A stretch of 50,058 nucleotides of DNA from an uncultured Prevotella sp. (GCA_905233425.1 CAJOEC010000073.1:1-50058); one strand, 5' to 3'; positions 15,083-23,025 are shown, counted from the first letter of the stretch. Translations and numbers: made by a program. Notes: generated by a model from the letters alone, not told the origin.

Positions 15083-15143
15083 CAAAAATACAAAGTTTTT
15101 TCGACAATCATGCCATTCCGTTCAACTTTTTTTACTAATTTTG
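15083..15143. promoter_or_regulatory. Divergent promoters of fucP and fkp
   Basis: TATTTTTG on the minus strand (about 15083-15090) faces fucP. TAATTTTG on the plus strand (about 15136-15143) faces fkp. Both fit TAnnTTTG. The 45 nt between them is the natural place for shared control, although no clear operator was seen. Confidence 0.5.
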
Positions 15144-15207
15144 CACCATTAAACACACAAAGGGCTTATTTCCGCCCGACAAAACCACATTAGGACATAC
15201 AAAGAAC

Positions 15208-17970
15208 ATGAAGAAATTACTATCACTACCTCCCAACCTTGTCCGTGAGGCATCCGATGCACCAACAATATTCCATGAGATAACCGGTCTTCCAGCCGAC
15301 GAGTATTTCTGCACCTGCGACCCTGAGGGGCGCCGCATAGGCAGCGGAGGTGGCACCGCCTGGCTGCTGTGGCAGGCCTTTGCCGCAGCGAATGGTGAAC
15401 AGTCAAGCCATAAACTATTCATACATTGGCTGGCCCAAGAGAAGCGCATACTGCTACATGCCGGCGGGCAGAGCCGGCGGCTGCCGTCGTATGCTCCGTC
15501 GGGCAAGATACTGACACCCGTTCCCGTGTTCCGCTGGGAGCGCGGACAGCGGCTGTCGCAGGATCTGCTGTCGCTGCAGCTGCCGCTCTACGAGCAGATC
15601 ATGGAGATGGCCCCCGACAGGCTGCACACCATGGTGGTCAGCGGCGACGTGCTCATACGCGTCGACGGCGACCAGCCTCTGCCGCCCGTGCCCGATGCCG
15701 ACGTGGTGTGCTACGGACTGTGGCTCGATGCCTCAATAGCCAAAGACCACGGAGTGTTCGTCTCAGACCGCCGCACCCCACACGTGCTGAAGCAGATGCT
15801 CCAGAAGCCATCGGTAGAGCGGCTGCAACAGCTGCTACAACGCCACTACTACCTCACCGACATCGGCGTGTGGCTGCTCAGCGACAGGGCGGTGGAGCGG
15901 CTCTTCGACCACTGTTTGGTGAACAATGAACAGCCTTCACTAAAGCCCTACGACCTTTATTCCGAGTTCGGCTGCGCCCTCGGCACCGACCCGACGATTG
16001 ACGACCCTGGGCTGAGCGGGCTGACGGTGGCCATCGTGCCCCTGCCGGGCGGAGAGTTCTACCATTTCGGCACGTCACGCGAGATGATCTCGTCGACAGT
16101 CGCGCTACAGAACGTCGTCTCCGACCAGCGCCAGATAATGCACCACGACCGCAAGCCCCACCCGTCAATCTTCGTGCAGAATGCGGTCACAGAGATTGAC
16201 TTCACCGCCGACAACACCAACATCTGGATTGAGAACAGCCATATAGGCCCGCGCTGGAAGCTCACCCGCGACAACATCGTGACCGGCGTACCACGCAACG
16301 ACTGGGTGATAAGCCTCGCCCCGGGCGAGTGCCTCGACATAGTGCCCATCGGCGACGACAGCTATGCCGTGCGACGCTACAACATCGACAACCGCTTCGA
16401 CGGTGAGCAGCAGCAGCGGCCGCTGTTCCCGGTAGTGAATAGTGAACAGCTGAGTTTAGTTGATAGTGAACAGTTCACTAACAACTATAAACTTTTGAGC
16501 GCCGAGCAAATCTCTTCACAGGCCAACCTCTCGCGGCTCTTCGCACAGCGGGCCGGCTTCCGCAGCGCCGCCCTCCCCGCCATGGCCCGCAACTGGGAGC
16601 ACAGCGTGTTCTACCAGCTCGACCTTGACGACACGTCGCGCCTGTTCCGCGAGAACGACATCCCCCTGCCCCCACCCCTACCCTCCGACGCACCACTGAT
16701 GACTCGCATCCATGACGCGATGTTCCGTGGCGACAACACCACAGCTTTCGGACTTCTGCGCGAGGGGCTTACGTCTCAAGTGATGGGGTGTAACTTTTCC
16801 GCCGATGTAGGGGCAGGCCCTGTGCCAGCCCGCAAAACGCTTCCGTGCCTGTCTGTTCACCACGACCAGATAGTGTGGTCGCGCAGTCCCGTGCGCATCG
16901 ACATCGCCGGCGGATGGACCGACACGCCGCCCTACTGTCTGCTTGAAGGCGGCAACGTGGTGAACCTCGCCATCGAGCTGAACGGACAGCAGCCGCTGCA
17001 GACTTACGTAAAGCCCTGCGCCGACCATCACATCATCCTGCGAAGCATCGACCTGGGAGCCTCCGAGGTGGTAAGCACTTTCGACGAGCTGCGACAGTTC
17101 AATCGCGTGGGCTCGCCCTTCTCCATACCCAAGGCAGCACTGGCCCTGGCCGGTTTCCTCCCTGAGTCCTGCAACGAGCGTTACCCCTCGCTCGAAGCCC
17201 AACTCCAGGATTTCGGGTCAGGCATCGAGCTGACACTCCTCTCGGCCATCCCCGCCGGTAGCGGACTGGGCACGAGCAGCATTCTCGCCGCCACAGTCTT
17301 AGGGGCCGTCAGCGACTTCTGCTCGTTAGCATGGGACAAGAACGAGCTGGGGCGCCGCACGCTGGTGCTCGAGCAGTTGCTCACCACTGGCGGAGGATGG
17401 CAGGACCAGTTCGGCGGACTCCTCGGCGGCGTGAAGCTGCTTCAGACGCAGCCGGGATTCCAGCAGGACCCCGTGGTGAGATGGCTGCCCACCGACCTCT
17501 ACACCGCCCCGGAATACCAGCAATGCCACCTATTATATTATACGGGCATCACGCGCACGGCGAAACAGATACTTGCCGAGATAGTGCGCCGCATGTTCCT
17601 GAACAACCACGACCAGCTGCTCCTGCTACGACAGATGGGTCGGCAGGCCCACGACATGTTCGATGCCATTCAGCGCCAAGATTTCCAACTAATGGGCCGT
17701 CTCGTGCGCAAGACGTGGCAGCAGAACCAGCAGCTCGACAGCGGCACCAACCCCGCCGCCGTCGCCCGTCTGTCGCAGCTCGTCGACGACCTCTGCCTTG
17801 GCTATAAACTGCCTGGTGCCGGCGGTGGCGGATACCTCTACATGGTGGCCAAAGACCCCGAGGCCGCTGCTCGCATTCGCCAGATCCTGCGCGACAACAG
17901 CCTCAACGCCAACGCCCGCTTCGTTGACATGGCCCTCTCGCCGACTGGACTACAGGTGAGCCGGTCGTAA
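15208..17970 (+). CDS. fkp: Bifunctional fucokinase / L-fucose-1-phosphate guanylyltransferase
   Basis: The 920-residue fusion turns L-fucose into GDP-L-fucose, the donor for fucosylated surface glycans in Bacteroidetes. The N-terminal half is the pyrophosphorylase, with RRIGSGGGTAWLLWQAF near residues 50-66 and a left-handed-helix region around AVTEIDFTADNTNIWIENS. The C-terminal third is a GHMP kinase: SPVRIDIAGGWTDTPPYC, IPAGSGLGTSSILAATVLG and KLPGAGGGGYLYMVA. Three segments look foreign to the fold but keep the frame: about 15916-15945, 16427-16505 (NSEQ…DSEQ repeats) and 16795-16860 (DVGAGPVPARKTL). They are written in the style of intergenic repeats and fall between domains. All catalytic motifs are intact, so it is probably active. 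Confidence 0.93.
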   Translation: MKKLLSLPPNLVREASDAPTIFHEITGLPADEYFCTCDPEGRRIGSGGGTAWLLWQAFAAANGEQSSHKLFIHWLAQEKRILLHAGGQSRRLPSYAPSGKILTPVPVFRWERGQRLSQDLLSLQLPLYEQIMEMAPDRLHTMVVSGDVLIRVDGDQPLPPVPDADVVCYGLWLDASIAKDHGVFVSDRRTPHVLKQMLQKPSVERLQQLLQRHYYLTDIGVWLLSDRAVERLFDHCLVNNEQPSLKPYDLYSEFGCALGTDPTIDDPGLSGLTVAIVPLPGGEFYHFGTSREMISSTVALQNVVSDQRQIMHHDRKPHPSIFVQNAVTEIDFTADNTNIWIENSHIGPRWKLTRDNIVTGVPRNDWVISLAPGECLDIVPIGDDSYAVRRYNIDNRFDGEQQQRPLFPVVNSEQLSLVDSEQFTNNYKLLSAEQISSQANLSRLFAQRAGFRSAALPAMARNWEHSVFYQLDLDDTSRLFRENDIPLPPPLPSDAPLMTRIHDAMFRGDNTTAFGLLREGLTSQVMGCNFSADVGAGPVPARKTLPCLSVHHDQIVWSRSPVRIDIAGGWTDTPPYCLLEGGNVVNLAIELNGQQPLQTYVKPCADHHIILRSIDLGASEVVSTFDELRQFNRVGSPFSIPKAALALAGFLPESCNERYPSLEAQLQDFGSGIELTLLSAIPAGSGLGTSSILAATVLGAVSDFCSLAWDKNELGRRTLVLEQLLTTGGGWQDQFGGLLGGVKLLQTQPGFQQDPVVRWLPTDLYTAPEYQQCHLLYYTGITRTAKQILAEIVRRMFLNNHDQLLLLRQMGRQAHDMFDAIQRQDFQLMGRLVRKTWQQNQQLDSGTNPAAVARLSQLVDDLCLGYKLPGAGGGGYLYMVAKDPEAAARIRQILRDNSLNANARFVDMALSPTGLQVSRS

Positions 17971-18078
17971 CGGGTCATGGGGACAGGCACTTGACCCGTA
18001 GCCGCTATAAATGCAGCATCTTCGTCTTCTTTATGTTAGTTTAACGGGGAAGACGAACAATAATCGAAAGGAAATATG

Positions 18079-18086
18079 TACCTTTG
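18079..18086 (+). promoter_or_regulatory. -7 box of the three-gene DUF3990 operon
   Basis: TACCTTTG lies 27 nt before ATG 18113. No convincing -33 TTTG is seen. It lies inside the longer open frame, supporting the 18113 start. Confidence 0.5.
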
Positions 18087-18112
18087 CAGCTGTGAAACTA
18101 ACGATACAAGAT

Positions 18113-18328
18113 ATGAGTAAGTACGAAATTCCATTCCTCACGGCATGCATACGGACTTTCGGGCAACGCTTCTCGATGACGCGACAGGCGGCCTTCCGCT
18201 ATCTGCACGAACACAAGGCACTGGCCTTCCTGATAGAGTTCTACGACGTGGAACACCTGCAGTCGATGGACGAGACGATTGATGACCTGCTCATCATCTG
18301 CCAAAAAAATGGAGGGACGCTGGCATGA
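18113..18328 (+). CDS. DUF3791-like small protein, probable antidote or partner
   Basis: The 71-residue protein starts MSKYEIPFLTACIRTFGQRF and continues into a helical segment, FRYLHEHKALAFLIEFYDVE. This is the form of the small DUF3791 family that is regularly encoded just before DUF3990 genes. An in-frame GTG at 18092 would add MKLTIQD, but it coincides with the inferred transcript start. The stop overlaps the next start as ATGA at 18325-18328. The layout suggests the antidote or adaptor of a toxin-like module. This is inference from gene order. Confidence 0.78.
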   Translation: MSKYEIPFLTACIRTFGQRFSMTRQAAFRYLHEHKALAFLIEFYDVEHLQSMDETIDDLLIICQKNGGTLA

Positions 18329-18813
18329 CACTCTATCACGGCTCCAACGCAGACATCGTCCGCATCGACCTCACGCGAGGTCTGCGGCACAAGGACTTCG
18401 GCAAAGGCTTCTACCTGACGCCCGCCCGCAACACCGCCGTCCGCATGGCACAGAAGAAGGCACGGCTCTTCGGAGGCACGCCCACGCTGATAACCTACGA
18501 ACTGGACGAGGCGGCGCTCACGTCGAGCCTGAAGGTGAAACGCTTCCCCGAAAAGGCCTGCGTGGAATGGCTCCTCTTCATTGATGCCAACCGCGAGCGG
18601 AAGAACACCAAGCCCATCCACGACTACGACATCGTCATCGGCCCGATAGCCGACGACGGCGTGGTGCTCCAACTGACCAACTACCGCGAGGGCGTCTATA
18701 CTCCGGAGGAGGTAGCGCGGTTGTTACAGGACAAGTTCCTCGACCAGCAGTATTACTTCGGAACGGAGCGCGCCCTGCGCTTCCTCCACAAAACCAACGT
18801 CAAGAGCGTATGA
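18325..18813 (+). CDS. DUF3990-like ADP-ribosyltransferase-fold protein
   Basis: The 162-residue protein opens with TLYHGSNADIVRIDL and has HKDFGKGFYLTPARNTAVRMA (about residues 25-45). These two motifs match the first two conserved elements of ADP-ribosyltransferase folds (the H of YHGS and the Y of GFYLT). The later part has VEWLLFIDANR, HDYDIVIGPIADDGVVLQL and YYFGTERALRFL. The product has no signal peptide. The family is known only as DUF3990; a toxin that modifies a cell target with ADP-ribose is a plausible reading, but the target is unknown. The gene is coupled by four-base overlaps on both sides. Confidence 0.8.
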   Translation: MTLYHGSNADIVRIDLTRGLRHKDFGKGFYLTPARNTAVRMAQKKARLFGGTPTLITYELDEAALTSSLKVKRFPEKACVEWLLFIDANRERKNTKPIHDYDIVIGPIADDGVVLQLTNYREGVYTPEEVARLLQDKFLDQQYYFGTERALRFLHKTNVKSV

Positions 18814-19049
18814 ACCAGCCCAATCACCATCAGATAGCCACCTATCTGACCGACCACGTGCTGAGCGAGTTGGTGAAGTACGTAATGGAGGACACAGGCT
18901 GCAGCATCGAGCAGGCCATGGAGCAGGTGTACAACTCGTCGCTAATGGCATTGCTGCAGGACGAAGAAGGAGAACTCTATGTGCAGAGTCCTGCCTATCT
19001 GTATGAAATGATGTGCGCCAACCGGAGTACATCAAAGCAAAACTGTTAG
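18810..19049 (+). CDS. 79-residue third gene of the DUF3990 operon
   Basis: The ATG overlaps the stop of the DUF3990-like gene (ATGA at 18810-18813). The protein, MNQPNHHQIATYLTDHVLSE…, is acidic and helical. It has EDTGCSIEQAMEQVYNSSLMALL in the middle and SPAYLYEMM near the end. This pattern recalls small helical proteins found beside DUF3990 genes in gut bacteria. The strict coupling makes it part of the same system, either a second antidote or a stabilising partner. No DNA-binding motif is evident. Confidence 0.7.
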   Translation: MNQPNHHQIATYLTDHVLSELVKYVMEDTGCSIEQAMEQVYNSSLMALLQDEEGELYVQSPAYLYEMMCANRSTSKQNC

Positions 19050-19440
19050 AGACAAAAACTCTTTAGAATCTGTTGGGGAACTATGATGTCGAACAAACGC
19101 TTTTTGGGGGATTACCACTAATAAATTGTTGATAGCACTACGGTAACCCCTTAAAAAAAATGAGTTACCGTAGTAAAATAACGCTAATAGTGACATTGCA
19201 GCATTGTGACATCAAGAGGTGGAACACTTTCAAAATGTTTTTTGCGATTTTAATGTCACAATATCACACTCACTCATTATCAAGTAGTTAGGCCGTGACA
19301 TTGTGACATTAATATGCCTTTTGGGGGCATTTTTCGCGTAAAAAATGAATGAAAGGCTTGCGAAAAATACTCAAAAGGCATAAGAGAATGTCATCATATA
19401 GGTTTCGAGAAGTATCATATAGGTTCGACCTGTACGGTTG
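19050..19440. other. Gene-free, AT-rich region with dense inverted and direct repeats
   Basis: No credible coding frame was found. A perfect 10-bp inverted repeat, CTACGGTAAC/GTTACCGTAG, lies at 19138-19147 and 19164-19173. TGTGACATT-like words recur on both strands near 19190, 19206, 19253, 19295 (twice in tandem) and 19388. An 11-bp inverted repeat, TATGCCTTTTG/CAAAAGGCATA, lies at 19313-19323 and 19372-19382. It encloses a second one, TTTTTCGC/GCGAAAAA, at 19330-19337 and 19360-19367. ATCATATAGGTT is repeated directly at 19393 and 19414. The density of sites suggests protein binding or a lost mobile element. Confidence 0.6.
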
Positions 19441-19451
19441 TCTGCTGTCGC

Positions 19452-19605
19452 ATGACCGCAAAGCGGTCACCGCTCAATAGCCGGGTGGTGCGGAGCACCC
19501 CCGGATAGACAGATTGGGGTGGCATCGACCCTAAAGGGGTCGCCCACTGTGCCATTGGGGCACTCTTTCAGAGTGCTTTCGACGGTTTTTGCTTTCAGCG
19601 TCATT
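19452..19605. repeat. Family A palindrome-mosaic repeat, copy 2
   Basis: It contains the same ordered modules as the copy near 4540-4770: GACCGCAAAGCGGTC, GTGGTGCGGAGCACC, CGACCCTAAAGGGGTCG, GCACTCTTTCAGAGTGC and a GCTTTCAGCGTC end. It lacks the CGAGCAAGCTCG module. It is not inside or against a gene here. Confidence 0.75.
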
Positions 19606-19634
19606 CGGCAGTTCCAACCGTACAGCACGAGTTT

Positions 19635-19713
19635 TGAGTGAGGATTCCCCCGGTGGGAACAATTTATTCCCACCGGGGGAATGATTTGTTCCCACCGGGG
19701 GAATCCTCACTCA
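19635..19713. repeat. 28-bp perfect inverted repeat with a third nested copy
   Basis: The arms 19635-19662 and 19686-19713 are exact reverse complements over 28 bases, with core ATTCCCCCGGTGGGAA. The 23-bp spacer holds another ATTCCCACCGGGGGAAT. Three copies of one GC-rich word in alternating orientation make a very stable cruciform or hairpin. There is no T-run, so a terminator is unlikely. Confidence 0.8.
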
Positions 19714-19846
19714 GGCGGCATGCGATTCATGCTCATGCGACATGTGATTCTTACTCAGAAGGAAGACAATGTGTTTGCACGCCAAGCAGCGGTAAAAGCA
19801 TTTCTCCCAAACCCGCAAATTTTTATGCAACTTTTTCACCAAAACC

Positions 19847-19877
19847 TTTGGCGATTCAGTTTTTCTTCGTATATTTG
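19847..19877 (+). promoter_or_regulatory. Strong promoter for the RNA at 19882
   Basis: TTTG (19847-19850), 19 nt, then TATATTTG (19870-19877): a full consensus match. The start falls near 19882, at the base of the first RNA hairpin. Confidence 0.7.
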
Positions 19878-19881
19878 CACC

Positions 19882-20062
19882 GTGTTTCTGCGGAGACACG
19901 ACTTTTTGCTCAATCTCTCATCCGAATTGCGACCTCAGAAAAGAGATTAACGAGCGAATACTAACGTCTGTTGAAGCTGCACTCCAAAGTGCAGACTTCA
20001 CCATAAGACGTTAGAGGTTGTCGCAAACCTGGATGAGAGTATGGCGGGTTTGCACTTTTTTT
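19882..20062 (+). ncRNA. Structured RNA of about 180 nt with intrinsic terminator
   Basis: The RNA begins with a hairpin, GTGTTTC-TGCG-GAGACAC (19882-19899). A long rod follows: CTCTCATCC (19915-19923) with GGATGAGAG (20031-20039), TTGCGAC (19927-19933) with GTCGCAA (20020-20026), CTAACGTCT (19961-19969) with AGACGTTAG (20006-20014), and an apical GAAG/CTTC plus TGCACT/AGTGCA hairpin (19973-19999). The 5' side carries a 27-nt bulge. The 3' end can instead form GCAAACC/GGTTTGC (20023-20029 and 20047-20053) followed by seven T, an intrinsic terminator. That hairpin shares bases with the second rod helix. It is either a free-standing RNA (rod shape, 6S-like) or a switchable leader of the gene at 20146. 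Class not recognised. Confidence 0.6.
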
Positions 20063-20145
20063 GTATAGAGTTAGTGCTTACTCCGGAAACGAGAATGAAC
20101 AAACCTTTTTATTAACCTAATTATTAACTAAAAGCATTAACAATT

Positions 20146-20712
20146 ATGAAAGCAAAACGATTATTGTTCCTTGTCATGGCGATATGTCTTGCAAGCGGAG
20201 TGAAAGCACAGTTCTATGATGGACCGGATGATATCTATTATTATGTTAAACAATGTCATGAGCGTGAAGAAACATATTCACAGTTGAATTTTCCTTATGG
20301 GTATGTCACTAAGAAAAACGGAAGAATAAAAAAAGAAATTCCTCAAGAAGGGCAAGAAAATGTGTACGTGTTTAATTTTGATGGATTAAAAGCAGCACAA
20401 CTCGGAGGTATGTCTGTCTATTCTGTAAAAAGTAAATTGGTTGAATCTCCTTCTTGGTTTGAGGATAGAGTAGAAACTACTAACTATGATTGGAAATATG
20501 TCTCTTCTTCATCTTCTGGAATTATTTACAAAAAAACTGGCGATAATTCTAATACTTTTACGTTCTCATCTGACCGAAATACTCTCATAAAAGAATGGTA
20601 TATTAGTACAGAAGATGGCCCAGCGAGGTTTTGGGATACATATAAGCGTGTTGATAAATCGTTTTTCAAAGTTGGTCGTTCAAGAACTCCAAGTGGTACA
20701 TTACATGAATAA
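20146..20712 (+). CDS. Secreted protein of unknown function
   Basis: The 188-residue product has a signal peptide (MKAKRLLFLVMAICLASGVKA, cut before QFYDGP). The rest is beta-rich and hydrophilic, with many aromatic residues (DDIYYYVKQC, YDWKYVSSSSSGIIYKKTGD). No family recognised. The region is more AT-rich than its neighbours, hinting at transfer. The start codon follows the structured RNA by about 83 nt. Its 3' end overlaps the start of the next secreted protein by eight bases, so both are probably made together. Confidence 0.7.
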   Translation: MKAKRLLFLVMAICLASGVKAQFYDGPDDIYYYVKQCHEREETYSQLNFPYGYVTKKNGRIKKEIPQEGQENVYVFNFDGLKAAQLGGMSVYSVKSKLVESPSWFEDRVETTNYDWKYVSSSSSGIIYKKTGDNSNTFTFSSDRNTLIKEWYISTEDGPARFWDTYKRVDKSFFKVGRSRTPSGTLHE

Positions 20713-21430
20713 GAATATCGTCATATTAGTTATGTTGATAGCGTTTGGGCAGAGCATCACTGCCCAAACCTATTACTATCGCTACACAAAGTCCATCATC
20801 AATGGTGTGACAGACACAAATGTTAGTGGCGGGCAGTTCATCACCTTCGACGGAAAGAAATGTTTCGAATCAGACAAGTATGGTAACAATGTGGGCAACG
20901 GTTCGATGGCATACGAAGCGAATTACAGTCGGCAGTTAAATTTGGAAATATACTGGGGTGCTTGCTTTCATGGCAAAAATGCCTACATGAAGTTCAATGC
21001 CGACAGGTCGGTTATGGAGATTGAGACCAATACGGGGAAGTTTTATGTCTATAAACGTGCCACAGCTCCTGCCAATGTCACCACCTGTTCGCTCATCCGT
21101 GAGCCAGAACGTGAGCCTAAGCCTGCCCCTGAATGGCAGCAGGATCCCCCTGTATATCAAGGCCAACCATACAATCCCCAAGTAACAGACAACCCTGTAA
21201 TCCGAAAAGACAAAACGGACAAGGAACCTATGCCACGTCCACAACCAAAACCACGCCAGAAACAAGAGAAATGGTGCCGCATATGTAATGGTAGTGGAAA
21301 GTGCAAAACCTGCAACGGAGATGGTTGGGTGAATCGAATAGGTATAGGCCACGATGGTTATTGTACATCTTGTCCAAATCACAATGGGCTTTGTTCTTCG
21401 TGTAATGGAAGGGGAAAGTGGTATGAGTAG
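20705..21430 (+). CDS. Secreted protein with DnaJ-type cysteine-rich zinc motif
   Basis: I start at ATG 20705, which precedes a clear signal peptide (MNKNIVILVMLIAFGQSITA, cut before QTYYY), giving 241 residues. The frame is open further upstream, but that part lies inside the previous gene. After a beta-rich domain comes a proline- and lysine-rich linker (PQPKPRQKQEK). The C-terminus has CRICNGSGKCKTCNGDGW and CTSCPNHNGLCSSCNGRG. These CxxCxGxG modules resemble the DnaJ zinc-finger region without a J domain. Such modules bind zinc and sometimes unfolded protein. Here they would be outside the cytoplasm. Confidence 0.75.
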   Translation: MNKNIVILVMLIAFGQSITAQTYYYRYTKSIINGVTDTNVSGGQFITFDGKKCFESDKYGNNVGNGSMAYEANYSRQLNLEIYWGACFHGKNAYMKFNADRSVMEIETNTGKFYVYKRATAPANVTTCSLIREPEREPKPAPEWQQDPPVYQGQPYNPQVTDNPVIRKDKTDKEPMPRPQPKPRQKQEKWCRICNGSGKCKTCNGDGWVNRIGIGHDGYCTSCPNHNGLCSSCNGRGKWYE

Positions 21431-21514
21431 TCTTTTCTGCGAAATCAGCGGGACACTTCTGCTGTGGTATTGACACTCGTCCCCACTCCGTTCTTCGAAG
21501 AACGTGCCTGAATG

Positions 21515-21567
21515 TACCCTCCGATGGTCTGCCCTCTAACGCTGAGAGGGCAGACCATCGGAGGGTA
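21515..21567. terminator. Perfect 23-bp hairpin, seven-base loop
   Basis: Arms 21515-21537 and 21545-21567 are exact complements (core CCGATGGTCTGCCCTCT) with loop AACGCTG. It lies between the plus-strand secreted-protein operon and the minus-strand ATPase remnant, so a two-way terminator is likely. The long perfect stem without a strong T-run could also mark a small mobile or recombination element. A short palindrome, CGTTCTTCGAAGAACG, sits just before it. Confidence 0.55.
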
Positions 21568-21569
21568 TT

Positions 21570-21732
21570 TCACATAAACGGTGTCATATAGACAGGGACA
21601 AGCGTTGTGTTGCCGTCTTTGGCCAAATCTTTTGTGTAGACAAGGTAGCGGTCGCTAATGCGTGATGAGAACTTGGTGCAGAAAGCATCGAGCTAGGCAT
21701 GCGATTTGTAGCCGGTTTCTTTCCGTTCCCCA
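21570..21732 (-). pseudogene. C-terminal remnant of a second DUF4143-type ATPase
   Basis: Read on the minus strand, in a frame different from the intact ATPase gene that precedes it, the sequence gives FGERKETGYKSHA, a TAG stop, then LDAFCTKFSSRISDRYLVYT, KDLAKDGNTTLVPVYMTPFM and TGA. This matches the usual tail of another subgroup of DUF4143 ATPases (DAFCxKF…YLVYTKDL…PVYMTPF). Only the tail remains and it carries an in-frame stop, so it is dead. It shows that two related ATPase genes met here by deletion or recombination. Confidence 0.7.
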
Positions 21733-21738
21733 AAGGTT

Positions 21739-23007
21739 TCATTCAAGCAGCCATTTCCAGGCGGGGATGACCTCGATGGACTGGCTGTTGCCGATGTCGA
21801 TGGTGGTCTCTTCGTCGTAGGTGACGATGACCATGCGCTTCAAGGGCTGGAAAGTGTTCAGCTTCCTGAGAGCCCCAACCTCGCGGTCGTAGGTGTCTTG
21901 CGAGCTGTCGCCAAGGATGGAATAGGCGGCCTGGACGGCATAACCCTCGTCTGGCACGTAGAAATCCACCTCAATGTTCTTGTTGTAGAAGTACAACTCC
22001 TCACCGTATTTCTTATAGAGGCTGATGGCGCAGAGGTTTTCCAGCAGGGCTGTTTCCCCGTTTGTCAGGAAGATGCTCAGCAGACCGTTGTCCACGAAAT
22101 AATGTTTCTTCACCGTCTCTTTCTCCACGAACTTGGAGGCATAGTTCTCCAACGAGAACAGCACACAGGCATCTTTGGCAAACTTCACATAGTCGATGAC
22201 GGAAGCCGTCGTTGTGCTCACCCCCGTGGCCCTGACGAGATTTGCGACTCTTGTGAACGATGTCGGCTGCATCACGCTCTCGGCCATGCGTTTCATCACC
22301 ATTCGCAGCGACAGCTCGTTTTTCACTTTGTTGCGCTGGATGATGTCTCCCAGGAGTATTTTCTCATAAAGGTCATTGAGCCAATGCCGCTTGTTGCGAT
22401 AGAGCAGCAGCTCCGGGAACCCGCCCCAGCTGAGATAGCGGGCGAACGCCTGTTGCACGACGGCACGCTCCTTTCCATACTGCCATTCCCCATGCAGCGC
22501 GATGCCTTGTGCCTCAAGATATTCATGTAAAGAATAGGGATAGACGTTTTCTTCAAGAAACCGCCCGCCTAATACCGTCTGAATGTCGCGGCTCAGCATC
22601 TTCGCATTGCTGCCGGTGATAAACACCTGATACTTCCTGTTTGCAAGCCGACGGGCAAAGTGTTCCCACCCTTCCACGTTCTGTATCTCATCGAAGAAAA
22701 GCAACGGGATGCGGTCATAGACCGACTGATATGCCTGAAGTATCAGGTCGAAATCATCGGCGGTCATACCGACCAGCCGTTCGTCGTCAAAGTCGATATA
22801 GACAATATCCTCCACAGGATGACCTTCTGCCATAAGTTGCTTGGCACGTTTGTACAGCATGTACGACTTGCCTGCCTGTCTTACGCCGACCAGCACATAC
22901 CGGCCCTGCTCTTCAAATTCAAAGGGGCGGTCGTAGAGTTCCACGTCCAGAATCTCTTGTTGTCCCTCACGAATCAATGTACGAAATGTTTCCTTAGTAA
23001 TTGCCAT
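21739..23007 (-). CDS. DUF4143-type AAA ATPase
   Basis: The 422-residue protein has an AAA_14-like ATPase domain. Walker A is VLVGVRQAGKSYMLYKRA (about residues 36-53), Walker B is PLLFFDEIQNVEGWE (about 100-114) and a sensor is QVFITGSNAKML. The C-terminal DUF4143 part carries SWGGFPELLLY, KHYFVDNGLLSIF and a nuclease-fold-like EVDFYVPDEGYAVQAAYS. The protein is complete for the family. The biological role of these ATPases is not established. Fragments of related genes lie on both sides, so this is the surviving member of a local cluster. Confidence 0.87.
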   Translation of the reverse strand: MAITKETFRTLIREGQQEILDVELYDRPFEFEEQGRYVLVGVRQAGKSYMLYKRAKQLMAEGHPVEDIVYIDFDDERLVGMTADDFDLILQAYQSVYDRIPLLFFDEIQNVEGWEHFARRLANRKYQVFITGSNAKMLSRDIQTVLGGRFLEENVYPYSLHEYLEAQGIALHGEWQYGKERAVVQQAFARYLSWGGFPELLLYRNKRHWLNDLYEKILLGDIIQRNKVKNELSLRMVMKRMAESVMQPTSFTRVANLVRATGVSTTTASVIDYVKFAKDACVLFSLENYASKFVEKETVKKHYFVDNGLLSIFLTNGETALLENLCAISLYKKYGEELYFYNKNIEVDFYVPDEGYAVQAAYSILGDSSQDTYDREVGALRKLNTFQPLKRMVIVTYDEETTIDIGNSQSIEVIPAWKWLLE

Positions 23008-23025
23008 ATTCTCTCATTTTGGGTG

